A stretch of DNA of 50,034 bases from Bacillota bacterium (GTDB lineage Bacteria; Bacillota; Clostridia; Tissierellales; Gottschalkiaceae), in the NCBI GenBank assembly GCA_023420895.1, contig JAEZUY010000004.1:1-50034 (forward strand). The letters are read 5' to 3'. Both the position numbers and the translations under genes were made by a program. Under the pieces are notes generated by a model. It was not told where the DNA came from. It ran no database searches and worked only from the letters and a program-made list of their open reading frames with translations. Each line of letters opens with the position of its first letter. The stretch's first letter is position 1. Of the stretch, positions 25,193 through 33,803 are shown piece by piece.

Positions 25193-26378
25193 GAAACTCA
25201 GACGGAAGTTCATAGCGCTTTCGGTTTTAACAGTGTCAGCAGTGGTTCTAACTATAATTTCAGGAATAAATATAATGAACTATGAAAGAGTTAAGGAAAG
25301 AGCAGATATAATTCTAGAAGTCCTCTGGAAAAATGACGGACATTTTCCAAAGATAATAGAGAATATGTCTCCAGAAACTAAGTACAGAACTAGATATTTT
25401 TCAGTGCTTTCTGATGAAGAAGGAAGCTATATGAGGATAGATACAGTAAATATTGCAGCGAAGACCAGGACTGAAGTTGCCGAATATGCGCTTGAAGTTA
25501 TGAAAAAGGGCGGCGCTGACGGTTTTATAGACGGATACAGATATATGAAAGCTCCAAAAGGAGACAGTGAATTCATAGTTTTCATAGACTGTTCTCAGGA
25601 TCTCGAGATATTCTACAGCTTTTTAAGAGCGAGTCTCATAATAAGTTTTCTGGGACTTCTGGTGATTTTTTCTATAATAGTCATATATTCGAAGAGACTG
25701 GTGGCTCCCGCGGCTGAGTCCTATGAAAAACAGAAGAGATTTATAACTGATGTGAGTCATGAACTCAAGACCCCTCTTGCTATAATAAATACTAATACCG
25801 ATGTAATCGAAATGACTGAGGGAGAGTCGGAGTGGACTGCGAGCATTCATAGGCAGATTAAAAGACTTTCAGATATGATTACGGGAATGACTGCGCTTGC
25901 CAGAATGGATGAGGGCGGAACGGATGAAAACAGAAATGAGTTCAGCATTTCAGAAGCGGCTGAAGAGGTGATAGAAAATTTCAGACCTCTCGCAGCAGAT
26001 AAAGGAATAGATATAATTTCCGAAATAGAGGAAGGAATTGCTTTTACAGGTGTAGAATCTTCTATTAAGCAGCTTTTCAGCATAGGTCTCGACAATGCGG
26101 TTAAATATGATTATGGAAACGGACCTGTGAGTTTCAGTCTTAAAAAGAAGGACAGAAAAACTGTTATTGAAATAAAGAACAGAGCAGATAATATAGAGAA
26201 AGGCAATATGGACTATGTATTTGAGAGATTCTTCAGAATGGACAAATCCAGAAATTCAGAAAAAGAAGGGTACGGAATAGGTCTCTCGATTGCTGAATCT
26301 ATCGTCAGAAATCACAGAGGAAAAATTACGGCTTACAGCGATGACGGAGAATATTTCATTTTAAAAATAATTTTTTAG
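25185..26378 (+). CDS. Sensor histidine kinase
   Basis: A 397-residue membrane kinase with transmembrane helix 1 at about 10-30, an extracytoplasmic sensor segment of roughly 110 residues and transmembrane helix 2 at about 147-166. The dimerisation/H-box DVSHELKTPLAIINTN has His192. The ATPase domain carries the N box LDNAVKYDY, F box ERFFRMDKS and G box GYGIGLSIA. The gene start overlaps the response-regulator stop by 8 bp with GGAGG inside the upstream gene, a sign of translational coupling. The sensor domain shows no recognisable PAS or HAMP, so the ligand is unknown; cell-envelope stress is suggested by the htrA neighbour. Confidence 0.94.
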   Translation: MIEKLRRKFIALSVLTVSAVVLTIISGINIMNYERVKERADIILEVLWKNDGHFPKIIENMSPETKYRTRYFSVLSDEEGSYMRIDTVNIAAKTRTEVAEYALEVMKKGGADGFIDGYRYMKAPKGDSEFIVFIDCSQDLEIFYSFLRASLIISFLGLLVIFSIIVIYSKRLVAPAAESYEKQKRFITDVSHELKTPLAIINTNTDVIEMTEGESEWTASIHRQIKRLSDMITGMTALARMDEGGTDENRNEFSISEAAEEVIENFRPLAADKGIDIISEIEEGIAFTGVESSIKQLFSIGLDNAVKYDYGNGPVSFSLKKKDRKTVIEIKNRADNIEKGNMDYVFERFFRMDKSRNSEKEGYGIGLSIAESIVRNHRGKITAYSDDGEYFILKIIF

Positions 26379-26450
26379 ACTTAAGTTTAAAAATACATGC
26401 ATAAAAAGACTATATATAATGAAGAAAGATTTAAAAAGAAAATTTAAATT

Positions 26451-26497
26451 TTAAGTTTTTTTAAGTTTCATTTTAGGTTGCTCCTTTAATATATAAA
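26451..26497 (+). promoter_or_regulatory. 10-bp phased repeats and promoter upstream of htrA
   Basis: Three 10-bp units in register, TTAAGTTTTT (26451), TTAAGTTTCA (26461) and TTTTAGGTTG (26471), end just before an AT-rich -10 candidate (TAATAT 26488-26493 or TATAAA 26492-26497). Direct repeats at 10-11 bp period are the standard operator of OmpR-type regulators. The core AGTTTCATTTTAG is repeated upstream of the adjacent response-regulator gene. Confidence 0.6.
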
Positions 26498-26533
26498 TAT
26501 AAGCTAGATAAGAAAGTGAAAGGAGCATTATAG

Positions 26534-27868
26534 ATGAACAGTGATAAATATAATGAAGAATTCAATGATATAAATAATAATGGAACAGAAAATAAAGACG
26601 ATATATATTCAGAAGACAGCAAAACTAGAAGAATGGATATAGGAAGAGAGGAATACACTTTCGGTTCGTCCAGAAAGAATGATGAGTTTGAAAAGATAAA
26701 TTATAATAGAGATGAAAACGGAGGAGATTCTCCAAAGAGTAAAAAGAAAAAAGAAAGATCTTATCCGTCATATGTGCTGGTAAGTCTTACATCGGGAATA
26801 ATAGGAGCATTAATTTTCGCATCGGTATTTTCAGCAGGAAACGGAGCAGCCGGAAAAAATGCGGACAATCCTGGAGGCGGAAATATAACTATAGCGGCAT
26901 CTGAAGATATGAACGTTCCACAGGCCGTTGCAGAAAAGACTATGGATGCAGTTGTAGGTATAACTACTAAAGAAGTGAGAGAGCAGAACAGTCTCTTCAC
27001 AGGACCGGTTCAGCAGGTTGTAGAAGGAGTCGGATCAGGAATAGTAGTAGATGAAAACGGATATATTCTCACTAATTCTCACGTAGTTGCGAATGGAGAT
27101 GCAAAGGATATAAAAGTGCTTTTCTCAGACGGAAATGAAAAAGAGGCAAATGTAATATGGAACGATCCGTCTCTGGACTTAGCTGTAATAAAAGTTGATG
27201 CTAAAGGACTTAAGACAGCAGAACTTGGAGATTCAGACGATATACAGATAGGTGAAACTGCTATTGCTATAGGAAATCCTTTAGGACTTGATTTTGAAAG
27301 AACTGTTACATCAGGAATAGTGAGCGGTCTTAACAGATCGATTTCAGTTTCTGACAGCGGAACAGCGATGGAAGGACTTATTCAGACTGATGCTTCTATA
27401 AATTCAGGGAACAGCGGAGGTCCGCTTCTGAATTCAGAAGGAAAGGTTATAGGAATAAATACTCTTAAGATACAGTCGAGTGAAGGTATGGGATTTGCTC
27501 AGCCTATAAATCTGGTAAAATCAGTTATAAATGAAATAGTGAATACAGGAAGTTTTGAAGAAGCGTATATAGGAATATACGGAGGAGACGTTCTTAAATA
27601 TCAGCAGGCGACAGGAAGAGATTTCGGAGCTGAAGAGGGAACACTTGTAACTTCTATAGCACAGGGTTCGCCTGCAGAAAAAGCTGATATTAAAGCAGGA
27701 GACGTTATAACAGGAATAAATGAAAACAAAGTAGAGTCATTCCAGGGACTTAAAAAGGAACTTTATAAATATAAACCTGGAGACAAGGTGACTCTTAAAA
27801 TAGTCAGAGAAGGAAAAGAAATGAATATAGATGTTCAGCTTTCAAACGGAGAAAACAGTTTAAGCTAA
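26534..27868 (+). CDS. htrA: HtrA/DegP-like membrane-anchored serine protease
   Basis: A 444-residue envelope protease/chaperone. A long acidic, Asn-rich cytoplasmic N-terminus (about 1-76) is followed by one transmembrane helix (about 77-98). The trypsin-like domain has catalytic His183 (TNSHVV), Asp215 (LDLAVIKVD) and Ser294 (NSGNSGGPLL). One PDZ domain (about 345-440) includes SPAEKADIKAGDVITGINENKV. The architecture matches Gram-positive HtrA/HtrB. AAAGGAG precedes the ATG. It probably degrades misfolded exported proteins and is likely a target of the adjacent two-component system through the phased repeats. Confidence 0.95.
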   Translation: MNSDKYNEEFNDINNNGTENKDDIYSEDSKTRRMDIGREEYTFGSSRKNDEFEKINYNRDENGGDSPKSKKKKERSYPSYVLVSLTSGIIGALIFASVFSAGNGAAGKNADNPGGGNITIAASEDMNVPQAVAEKTMDAVVGITTKEVREQNSLFTGPVQQVVEGVGSGIVVDENGYILTNSHVVANGDAKDIKVLFSDGNEKEANVIWNDPSLDLAVIKVDAKGLKTAELGDSDDIQIGETAIAIGNPLGLDFERTVTSGIVSGLNRSISVSDSGTAMEGLIQTDASINSGNSGGPLLNSEGKVIGINTLKIQSSEGMGFAQPINLVKSVINEIVNTGSFEEAYIGIYGGDVLKYQQATGRDFGAEEGTLVTSIAQGSPAEKADIKAGDVITGINENKVESFQGLKKELYKYKPGDKVTLKIVREGKEMNIDVQLSNGENSLS

Positions 27869-27900
27869 AAAAGCCTATATCCTTCAAATTAAATATAAAA

Positions 27901-27933
27901 AAAGAGAGTCTTTCAAACTGAAAGGCTCTCTTT
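27901..27933. terminator. Bidirectional terminator between htrA and hisC
   Basis: A 15-bp stem (27901-27915 with 27919-27933, one G-U pair) with A run before and T run after, between convergent genes. Confidence 0.88.
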
Positions 27934-27945
27934 ATACATAGGGAT

Positions 27946-29034
27946 TTATTTTCCCAGAACTTCTTTAAGTTTTTCTATGAATAATTTATTTTCTTCCATA
28001 GTTCCTATAGAAACTCTAAGATGATTTTCGAGTATAGGTCTTATTATAACTCCTCTTTTTTGAAGTTCCACGAAAACATCTTTTGCATTTCTGTCGACTT
28101 TGAAGAATATATGGTTGGTTTCTGATTTAAGATATTCGATTCCCATCTTATCAAATTCTTCATATATATAGTATTTTCCTTTTATATTGTTTTCATAAAC
28201 CTTTTTTATGAAATCCTGATCTTTAAGAGCTTCGATTCCTGCAAGCTGTCCTAATGAGTTTACATTGAAAGGTCCGCGTGCTCTGTTTATATAAGATACG
28301 ATTTCAGGAGATGCGAAAGAGTATCCGACTCTGAATGCCGCAAGTCCGTAAGCTTTTGAGAAAGTTTTGAGAATCATAAGATTTTTGTATTTATCAAGAA
28401 GTTTCCAGCTTTCTTTTGGATATTCGTCTGATTCAGCATATTCAGCGTAAGCTTCATCATAGACTACTAGCACATCTTCAGGAACTTTGTCTAAAAAGTC
28501 TGTAAGCTCTTTTTCAGTTATCATAGTTCCAGTAGGATTGTTCGGATTGCACACCCAGATCAGTTTAGTTCTGTCTGTTATAGAATTCAGCATTCCGTCT
28601 AAATCGTGTCTCCACTCTTTAAGAGGAACGATTACAGGTTTTCCTCCAAAGAGGTTTGCTGTATCCTGATATCTTATGAATGTAACAGAAGCCATAATAA
28701 CTTCATCTTCAGGATCTATAAAGACTTTAGATATTAAATCTATAATTTCGTCTGAACCGCTGCTTACGGCAATCATATCTTCAGGGACGCCATAAGTATC
28801 AGAGATAGCTTTTTTAAGTTCGAGACATGCTCCGTCAGGATATATTGCAAGCTGATCTAGAGAGTCCTTAATTTTTTCTATAACTTTAGGCGAAGAGCCA
28901 AGCGGATTTTCATTAGAAGCCAGTTTAACTACTTCATCGAGTCCGTATTCTCTCTTTACATCGGCAATAGGTCTTCCCGGCTGATAAGGTTCGACATTAA
29001 GTATTTCTTTTCTGCATTCTACACATTTTTTCAA
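27946..29034 (-). CDS. hisC: Histidinol-phosphate aminotransferase family protein
   Basis: A 362-residue PLP-dependent class I/II aminotransferase. HisC features: YQPGRPIADVKREYGLDEVVKLASNENPLG at the N-terminus (read in pieces), VCNPNNPTGTM, DEAYAEYA, the PLP lysine in FSKAYGLAAFRVGY, and ARGPFNVN. The start is a TTG at 29034 with AAGGTGG at 7-nt spacing. The first residues (KKCVECRKEI) carry two cysteines not typical of HisC. No other his genes are near, so it may act on aromatic amino acids as well as, or instead of, histidinol phosphate; substrate class is uncertain. Confidence 0.88.
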   Translation of the reverse strand: MKKCVECRKEILNVEPYQPGRPIADVKREYGLDEVVKLASNENPLGSSPKVIEKIKDSLDQLAIYPDGACLELKKAISDTYGVPEDMIAVSSGSDEIIDLISKVFIDPEDEVIMASVTFIRYQDTANLFGGKPVIVPLKEWRHDLDGMLNSITDRTKLIWVCNPNNPTGTMITEKELTDFLDKVPEDVLVVYDEAYAEYAESDEYPKESWKLLDKYKNLMILKTFSKAYGLAAFRVGYSFASPEIVSYINRARGPFNVNSLGQLAGIEALKDQDFIKKVYENNIKGKYYIYEEFDKMGIEYLKSETNHIFFKVDRNAKDVFVELQKRGVIIRPILENHLRVSIGTMEENKLFIEKLKEVLGK

Positions 29035-29134
29035 AATATTACCACCTTTGCGAAATCTTTATATATGAAAATTATATCACAAGGCTTTTGAAAAAATACA
29101 TATTAAAGAAAAGATAGTCAGAAGAGAATAGATA

Positions 29135-29189
29135 TTGATAATTTTATCAAAAAATGTTACAATATATACAAAGAGCAAGGAAAGTCAAA
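29135..29189 (+). promoter_or_regulatory. ctsR operon promoter with CtsR operator
   Basis: The -35 TTGATA (29135-29140) and -10 TACAAT (29158-29163) have a 17-bp spacer. An AGTCAAA heptad (29183-29189) is preceded by spacer GAA and a degenerate first heptad GAGCAAG (29173-29179). The position relative to the start site is the same as in clpB. This provides autoregulation of the operon. Confidence 0.8.
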
Positions 29190-29219
29190 GTCAATATAAA
29201 TAATTAGAGGTGTGTTGAG

Positions 29220-29681
29220 ATGGCTAAAATAAGCAATTTAATAGAAGAGTTTATAAAAAGCCTTATAAATGAAACGGATACGGGAATAGTTGAAATACAG
29301 AGAAATGAACTTGCGAATAAGTTTGACTGCGCTCCTTCGCAGATAAATTATGTGCTTACTACGAGATTTACATCCGAGAAGGGGTACTATATAGAAAGCC
29401 GAAGAGGCGGCGGAGGATGCATAAAAATATTCAAAATTGATATAAATGATGATAATCATATTAAAAATATGGTATCTAATATAATAGGAGACTCTATAAC
29501 GAGTTCTCAGTGCAACAGTATAATAAAGGAATTTATAGAAGAAGAAGTTATATCAGAGAGAGAAGGAAGAATTATGAGAGCAGCGCTTAACGACAGGCTC
29601 CTCTATTCCAGCAGCATAGGAAAAGAGCTCAGAGCCAGTATTCTGAAAAATATGCTTCTCGTGCTTATAGGCGGTGAATAA
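29220..29681 (+). CDS. ctsR: CtsR, repressor of class III heat-shock genes
   Basis: A 153-residue winged-helix repressor. Recognisable features are SNLIEEFIKSLI, the DNA-binding part NELANKFDCAPSQINYVLTTRF and the winged glycine tetrad SRRGGGGCIKI (about 60-70) that senses temperature. The C-terminal dimerisation region contains AALNDRLLY. GAGGTG precedes the ATG. It is the first gene of ctsR-mcsA-mcsB-clpC, with an operator at its own promoter and a better one at clpB. Confidence 0.96.
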   Translation: MAKISNLIEEFIKSLINETDTGIVEIQRNELANKFDCAPSQINYVLTTRFTSEKGYYIESRRGGGGCIKIFKIDINDDNHIKNMVSNIIGDSITSSQCNSIIKEFIEEEVISEREGRIMRAALNDRLLYSSSIGKELRASILKNMLLVLIGGE

Positions 29682-29685
29682 TTTT

Positions 29686-30228
29686 ATGAAATGTGAAAAA
29701 TGCGGAGTGAATGAAGCTACTATTCATATGAAAAATATAATAAATGGAAATGTCAGTGAACACCATTTATGCGAGGAATGTGCCAAAAAAGATGATGAAA
29801 TTGATTTCGACGGGTTTGAAAAAGATTTCTCACTCGAAACTCTCATGGGAGATTTAATGGAAGATTTCAATTCAGCAGAAATTGGAAATCAGAAATCGAA
29901 TATAAAGAAGAATGAAAAAAGATGCAGTGTCTGCGGGATGAGCTATCCGGAATTTAGAAAATGCGGACAGCTTGGATGTGACCACTGTTATGAGACTTTC
30001 AGACCTGAACTGGACAGAATAATAAAGAAGATTAACGGTTCTTCTAAGCATTTAGGCAAGATTCCAGGCAAATTCGCGTCAGATTCGAAGAAAACAGAAA
30101 AAGGCGCAAGTGATATAGAATCTAAGAGGATAGAACTTGAAAATGCCGTAAAAGATGAAAATTATGAAAGAGCGGCAGTTTTAAGAGATGAGATAAAAGA
30201 GCTGGAAGAGAGCAGAAAGGAAGATTAA
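29686..30228 (+). CDS. mcsA: McsA, activator of the McsB arginine kinase
   Basis: A 180-residue zinc-binding adaptor. Two cysteine clusters are seen: CEKCGVNEATIH...CEECAKK (about 3-38) and CSVCGMSYPEFRKCGQLGCDHCYETF (about 83-108, given in part). A C-terminal UVR motif (about 143-178) follows with ENAVKDENYERAAVLRDEI. A GTG-initiated longer frame overlaps ctsR, but the ATG at 29686 lies 8 nt after GGCGGTGA and matches the usual MKCEKCG start. McsA activates McsB and with it controls CtsR and marks proteins for ClpCP. Confidence 0.95.
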   Translation: MKCEKCGVNEATIHMKNIINGNVSEHHLCEECAKKDDEIDFDGFEKDFSLETLMGDLMEDFNSAEIGNQKSNIKKNEKRCSVCGMSYPEFRKCGQLGCDHCYETFRPELDRIIKKINGSSKHLGKIPGKFASDSKKTEKGASDIESKRIELENAVKDENYERAAVLRDEIKELEESRKED

Positions 30229-30229
30229 T

Positions 30230-31228
30230 TTGAGTGAAAAAGCGGCAGTGCTGAGCAGCAGAATAAGGCTTGCCAGAAATCTTAAAGATATGAGAATGCC
30301 CGTGAAAATGAACGGAGAAGATTTCAAAAATGTAGAATACAGAGTCAAGGCCGCTGTTCAGTCAGATAGAGAGGATATGGAATTTCACAGTCTTTCTGAA
30401 ATGGATGAGCTTGAAAGGAATATTCTTGCAGAAGAGAGAAGAATAAGCAGAGACCTTGTGAGAAGTTCCGATGTTTCTTCTTTTCTCATAAATAAAGAAA
30501 AAAATCTTACAGTTATGATAAATGAAGAGGATCAGATAAGAATACAGTCTTTATCTGACGGCCTCAATCTTAAAGAAGCATGGAAGAATGCATCAGAAAT
30601 AGACGACACTATAGATAAATATCTGGATTACGCTTATGACTCTCATTTTGGCTACCTTACAGCATGTCCTACAAATACAGGGACAGGAATGAGAGCATCT
30701 GTAATGGTTCATCTGCCTTTCCTTACGGCGAGCAAACTGATAGAGAAGATTTCCAATTCCGTAGGGAAGATAGGAGTAGTAATAAGAGGATATTATGGAG
30801 AAGGAAGCAATCCGATAGGTGCAATTTATCAGATTTCAAACCAGACTACATCTGGGGAATCTGAAGAGGATATAATAAGAAAGATAGAGGCAATAGTTAC
30901 TCAGATAGTTTATAAAGAGACTCTTGCCAGAAGAAAGATAATCAGAAGCCGGGGAACGGAAGTTGAGGACAGAATTTTCAGATCATACGGAGTTCTTAAA
31001 AATTCCAGAATTCTTGAACTGAAAGAATCTATGGATTTACTGTCTTATCTTAGAATAGGAGTAGTTTTAGGGCTGTTAGATATAGACAAGAAAGTTCTCG
31101 ACAATCTGGCCGTTATTACACAGCCGGCTAATATAGAGAGAGCGGCAGGAAAAGGGAAAAATCATGCCGAGCTCAATAAGAAAAGAGCAGAAATTTTCAG
31201 GGAAGCATTATCAGAACAGGAGGGATAA
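30230..31228 (+). CDS. mcsB: McsB, protein-arginine kinase
   Basis: A 332-residue phosphagen-kinase-like enzyme that phosphorylates arginines on misfolded proteins and CtsR, forming the degradation tag read by ClpC. Conserved blocks are SSRIRLARNLKDMRMP, RDLVRSSDVSSF, ACPTNTGTGMRASVMVHLP (active-site loop) and RRKIIRSRGTEVEDRIFRS. It is slightly shorter than the Bacillus enzyme (about 360). The start is a TTG one base after the mcsA stop, with AGAAAGGAAG upstream; translational coupling is likely. Confidence 0.95.
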   Translation: MSEKAAVLSSRIRLARNLKDMRMPVKMNGEDFKNVEYRVKAAVQSDREDMEFHSLSEMDELERNILAEERRISRDLVRSSDVSSFLINKEKNLTVMINEEDQIRIQSLSDGLNLKEAWKNASEIDDTIDKYLDYAYDSHFGYLTACPTNTGTGMRASVMVHLPFLTASKLIEKISNSVGKIGVVIRGYYGEGSNPIGAIYQISNQTTSGESEEDIIRKIEAIVTQIVYKETLARRKIIRSRGTEVEDRIFRSYGVLKNSRILELKESMDLLSYLRIGVVLGLLDIDKKVLDNLAVITQPANIERAAGKGKNHAELNKKRAEIFREALSEQEG

Positions 31229-31230
31229 TA

Positions 31231-33750
31231 ATGGCTTTCGACAGATTTAATCAGAGTGCAAAAGAAATAATATCGCTATCAGAAAAAATAGCCAGAGAAT
31301 TGAATCAGAACTATGTGGGAACAGAACATCTCCTGCTTGCAATACTGACTAAGAGAGATACAATAGCGGCGCAGTCGCTTCTTTCTCAGGGACTGGAGTA
31401 TGATGAAATCTACACAATAGTTAAAAATATAGAAACTATAGACGGAGGAACACAGTTTTCAGGGTTTACTCCGAGAGTGAAGAGCATATTCGATCAGAGT
31501 ATGCAGATATCAAGAAAAATGGGTCTGGAATACGTTGGAGCGGAACAGCTTCTTCTAGCTATTCTAGAACAGAGAGACAGCATAGGAGTTATAATACTTC
31601 AGGAAATGCTGGGAATAAATATAAAAGAAGTAGTGGCTTTCATAATAAGTTATCTTGGATACGGAGGAGGAAAACCTCAGGGATTCCATGAAGATATGGA
31701 TTTCGACAGTCAGGGAAATCCTTTCAAACCTCAGGGAGAATCTCAGTATGTTGAAAAGTACGGAAGAGATTTAACTAAGATGGCTAAAGAGATGAAGCTC
31801 GATCCGGTAATAGGAAGAGAGAATGAAATAGCGAGAGTCATACAGATACTTTCAAGAAGAACTAAGAACAATCCTGTTCTCATAGGAGAGCCGGGGGTAG
31901 GTAAGACTGCTATAGCGGAAGGTCTTGCACAGAGAATAGTTGACGGAGAAGTTCCTGAAACTTTAAGAAACAAGAGAATAGTGACGCTCGACCTTGCTTC
32001 TATGATAGCAGGATCTAAATACAGAGGAGAATTTGAAGAGAGACTGAAAGGACTTATAGAAGAAGTCATAGAAGATGAGAATATAGTGCTTTTTATAGAT
32101 GAAATGCACACTATAGTAGGTGCAGGAGCATCGGAAGGATCGGTAGATGCTTCAAACATTCTGAAGCCTGCACTTGCCAGAGGAGAGCTTCAGACTATAG
32201 GCGCTACAACCATAGATGAATACAGAAAATATATAGAGAAAGATTCAGCGCTTGAGAGAAGATTCCAGTCGGTTACTGTTCCTGAGCCGACAGAAGAAGA
32301 CACTGTTAAAATTCTCGAAGGACTCAGAGACAAGTATGAAGCTCACCACGGAGTTAAGATACCTGAAGAAGCTATAAAAGCGGCTGTTGAACTTTCAGTG
32401 AGATATATAAGCGACAGATTCCTTCCGGATAAAGCTATAGATTTAATAGATGAAGCTTCATCTAAAGTGAGACTCAGATATGCAACTCAGCCTGGAGATA
32501 TAAGCGAAATGGAGTCTAAGCTTGAAAAAGCTACGAAAGAAAAACAGGAGGCTGTAAGTCTTCAGAATTTTGAAAAAGCGGCAAAACTCAGAGATGAAGA
32601 AAAGGCGCTTAAAGAAGAACTTACTAAGGCGAAAGAGGACTGGAAGCAGAAAAAAGAACTCGGAAGCAAAGTTCTGACTTATGACGATATAGCTGATGTA
32701 GTTTCTATGTGGACAGGAATACCGGTGTCGAAGCTTTCAATGGAAGAGACTGAAAAACTTCTTAACCTCGAAGAAAATATAGAGAAAAAAGTTATAGGCC
32801 AGTCGGAAGCTGTAAAAGTTCTTTCTAATGCAGTAAGAAGAGCAAGAGTCGGACTGAAAGATCCTAAAAAACCTATAGGAACTTTCATATTTGTAGGACC
32901 TACAGGAGTAGGTAAGACATATCTTGCAAAAACTCTTGCAGAAAGTCTTTTTGGAGATGAGGACGCTTTAATAAGACTCGACATGTCAGAGTATATGGAA
33001 AAACATTCAGTTTCTAAGCTTATAGGTTCTCCGCCTGGATATGTAGGACACGAAGAAGGCGGACAGCTGACAGAAGCAGTCAGAAGAAGACCTTATTCAG
33101 TTGTGCTTTTCGATGAGATTGAAAAAGCGCATCCGGATGTATTCAACATACTGCTTCAGCTTCTAGACGACGGAAGACTTTCAGATTCTAAAGGAAGAGT
33201 TGTAGACTTCAAGAATACGATAATAATTCTGACATCGAATGTAGGCTCTTCAAATGTTAAGACTAACGCTTTAGGATTCAGAGCGAGTGATGATGACAGA
33301 GATTCTGCTGAAAAAGCGAAAGCTGAAGAGAGAATCAATCAGGAACTGAGAAGAACGTTCAAACCTGAATTCCTGAACAGAATAGACGATATAGTAGTGT
33401 TCGAAGCTTTAACTGAAGAAGAGATATTCGAAGTAGTCAAGATAATGATTAAAGATCTCGACAAGAGACTTGAAAATATTGATATAGATATAGATGTAAG
33501 AGAAGACGCTATGAAACTTATTGCATCTGCGGGATACGATAAGGAATTCGGTGCAAGACCTCTTGAAAGAACTATAAAGAGTCTTGTTGAAAACAAACTT
33601 TCAGAAGAAATTCTGCTTGGAAATGTCAAGTCTGGAGACAGAGTAATTATAGATGCAAAAGACGGAGAAATAGTTTTCAGCACAGCGGATAAAGAACAGA
33701 AAGAAGAAAATGACGATAAGGATACGGATGATAATAGCGGAAACTTATAA
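31231..33750 (+). CDS. clpC: ClpC, AAA+ unfoldase of the ClpCP protease
   Basis: An 839-residue Hsp100 ATPase. The N-domain (1-145) has two Clp repeats that bind McsB/MecA and phosphoarginine. AAA1 has Walker A GEPGVGKT at about 219-226. A short middle domain with a UVR motif (NFEKAAKLRDEEKALKEE) lies near 450. AAA2 has Walker A GPTGVGKT at about 556-563 and pore loop GYVGHEEGG. A C-terminal domain and an acidic Asp/Glu/Lys tail follow. It is the last gene of the ctsR operon, 2 nt after mcsB. A hairpin without a clear T tract follows (33757-33784), so read-through into radA is possible. Confidence 0.97.
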   Translation: MAFDRFNQSAKEIISLSEKIARELNQNYVGTEHLLLAILTKRDTIAAQSLLSQGLEYDEIYTIVKNIETIDGGTQFSGFTPRVKSIFDQSMQISRKMGLEYVGAEQLLLAILEQRDSIGVIILQEMLGINIKEVVAFIISYLGYGGGKPQGFHEDMDFDSQGNPFKPQGESQYVEKYGRDLTKMAKEMKLDPVIGRENEIARVIQILSRRTKNNPVLIGEPGVGKTAIAEGLAQRIVDGEVPETLRNKRIVTLDLASMIAGSKYRGEFEERLKGLIEEVIEDENIVLFIDEMHTIVGAGASEGSVDASNILKPALARGELQTIGATTIDEYRKYIEKDSALERRFQSVTVPEPTEEDTVKILEGLRDKYEAHHGVKIPEEAIKAAVELSVRYISDRFLPDKAIDLIDEASSKVRLRYATQPGDISEMESKLEKATKEKQEAVSLQNFEKAAKLRDEEKALKEELTKAKEDWKQKKELGSKVLTYDDIADVVSMWTGIPVSKLSMEETEKLLNLEENIEKKVIGQSEAVKVLSNAVRRARVGLKDPKKPIGTFIFVGPTGVGKTYLAKTLAESLFGDEDALIRLDMSEYMEKHSVSKLIGSPPGYVGHEEGGQLTEAVRRRPYSVVLFDEIEKAHPDVFNILLQLLDDGRLSDSKGRVVDFKNTIIILTSNVGSSNVKTNALGFRASDDDRDSAEKAKAEERINQELRRTFKPEFLNRIDDIVVFEALTEEEIFEVVKIMIKDLDKRLENIDIDIDVREDAMKLIASAGYDKEFGARPLERTIKSLVENKLSEEILLGNVKSGDRVIIDAKDGEIVFSTADKEQKEENDDKDTDDNSGNL

Positions 33751-33756
33751 AATAAA

Positions 33757-33784
33757 GGGGCGTTTAAGTTTACTTAAACGTCCC
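33757..33784 (+). repeat. Stem-loop between clpC and radA
   Basis: A 12-bp stem (33757-33768 with 33773-33784, one G-U pair) with loop TTTA. Only ATTTAAAA follows, so it is at best a weak terminator. It may reduce transcription from the clpC operon into radA or stabilise mRNA ends. Confidence 0.6.
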
Positions 33785-33803
33785 ATTTAAAAGGTGATAT
33801 GAA

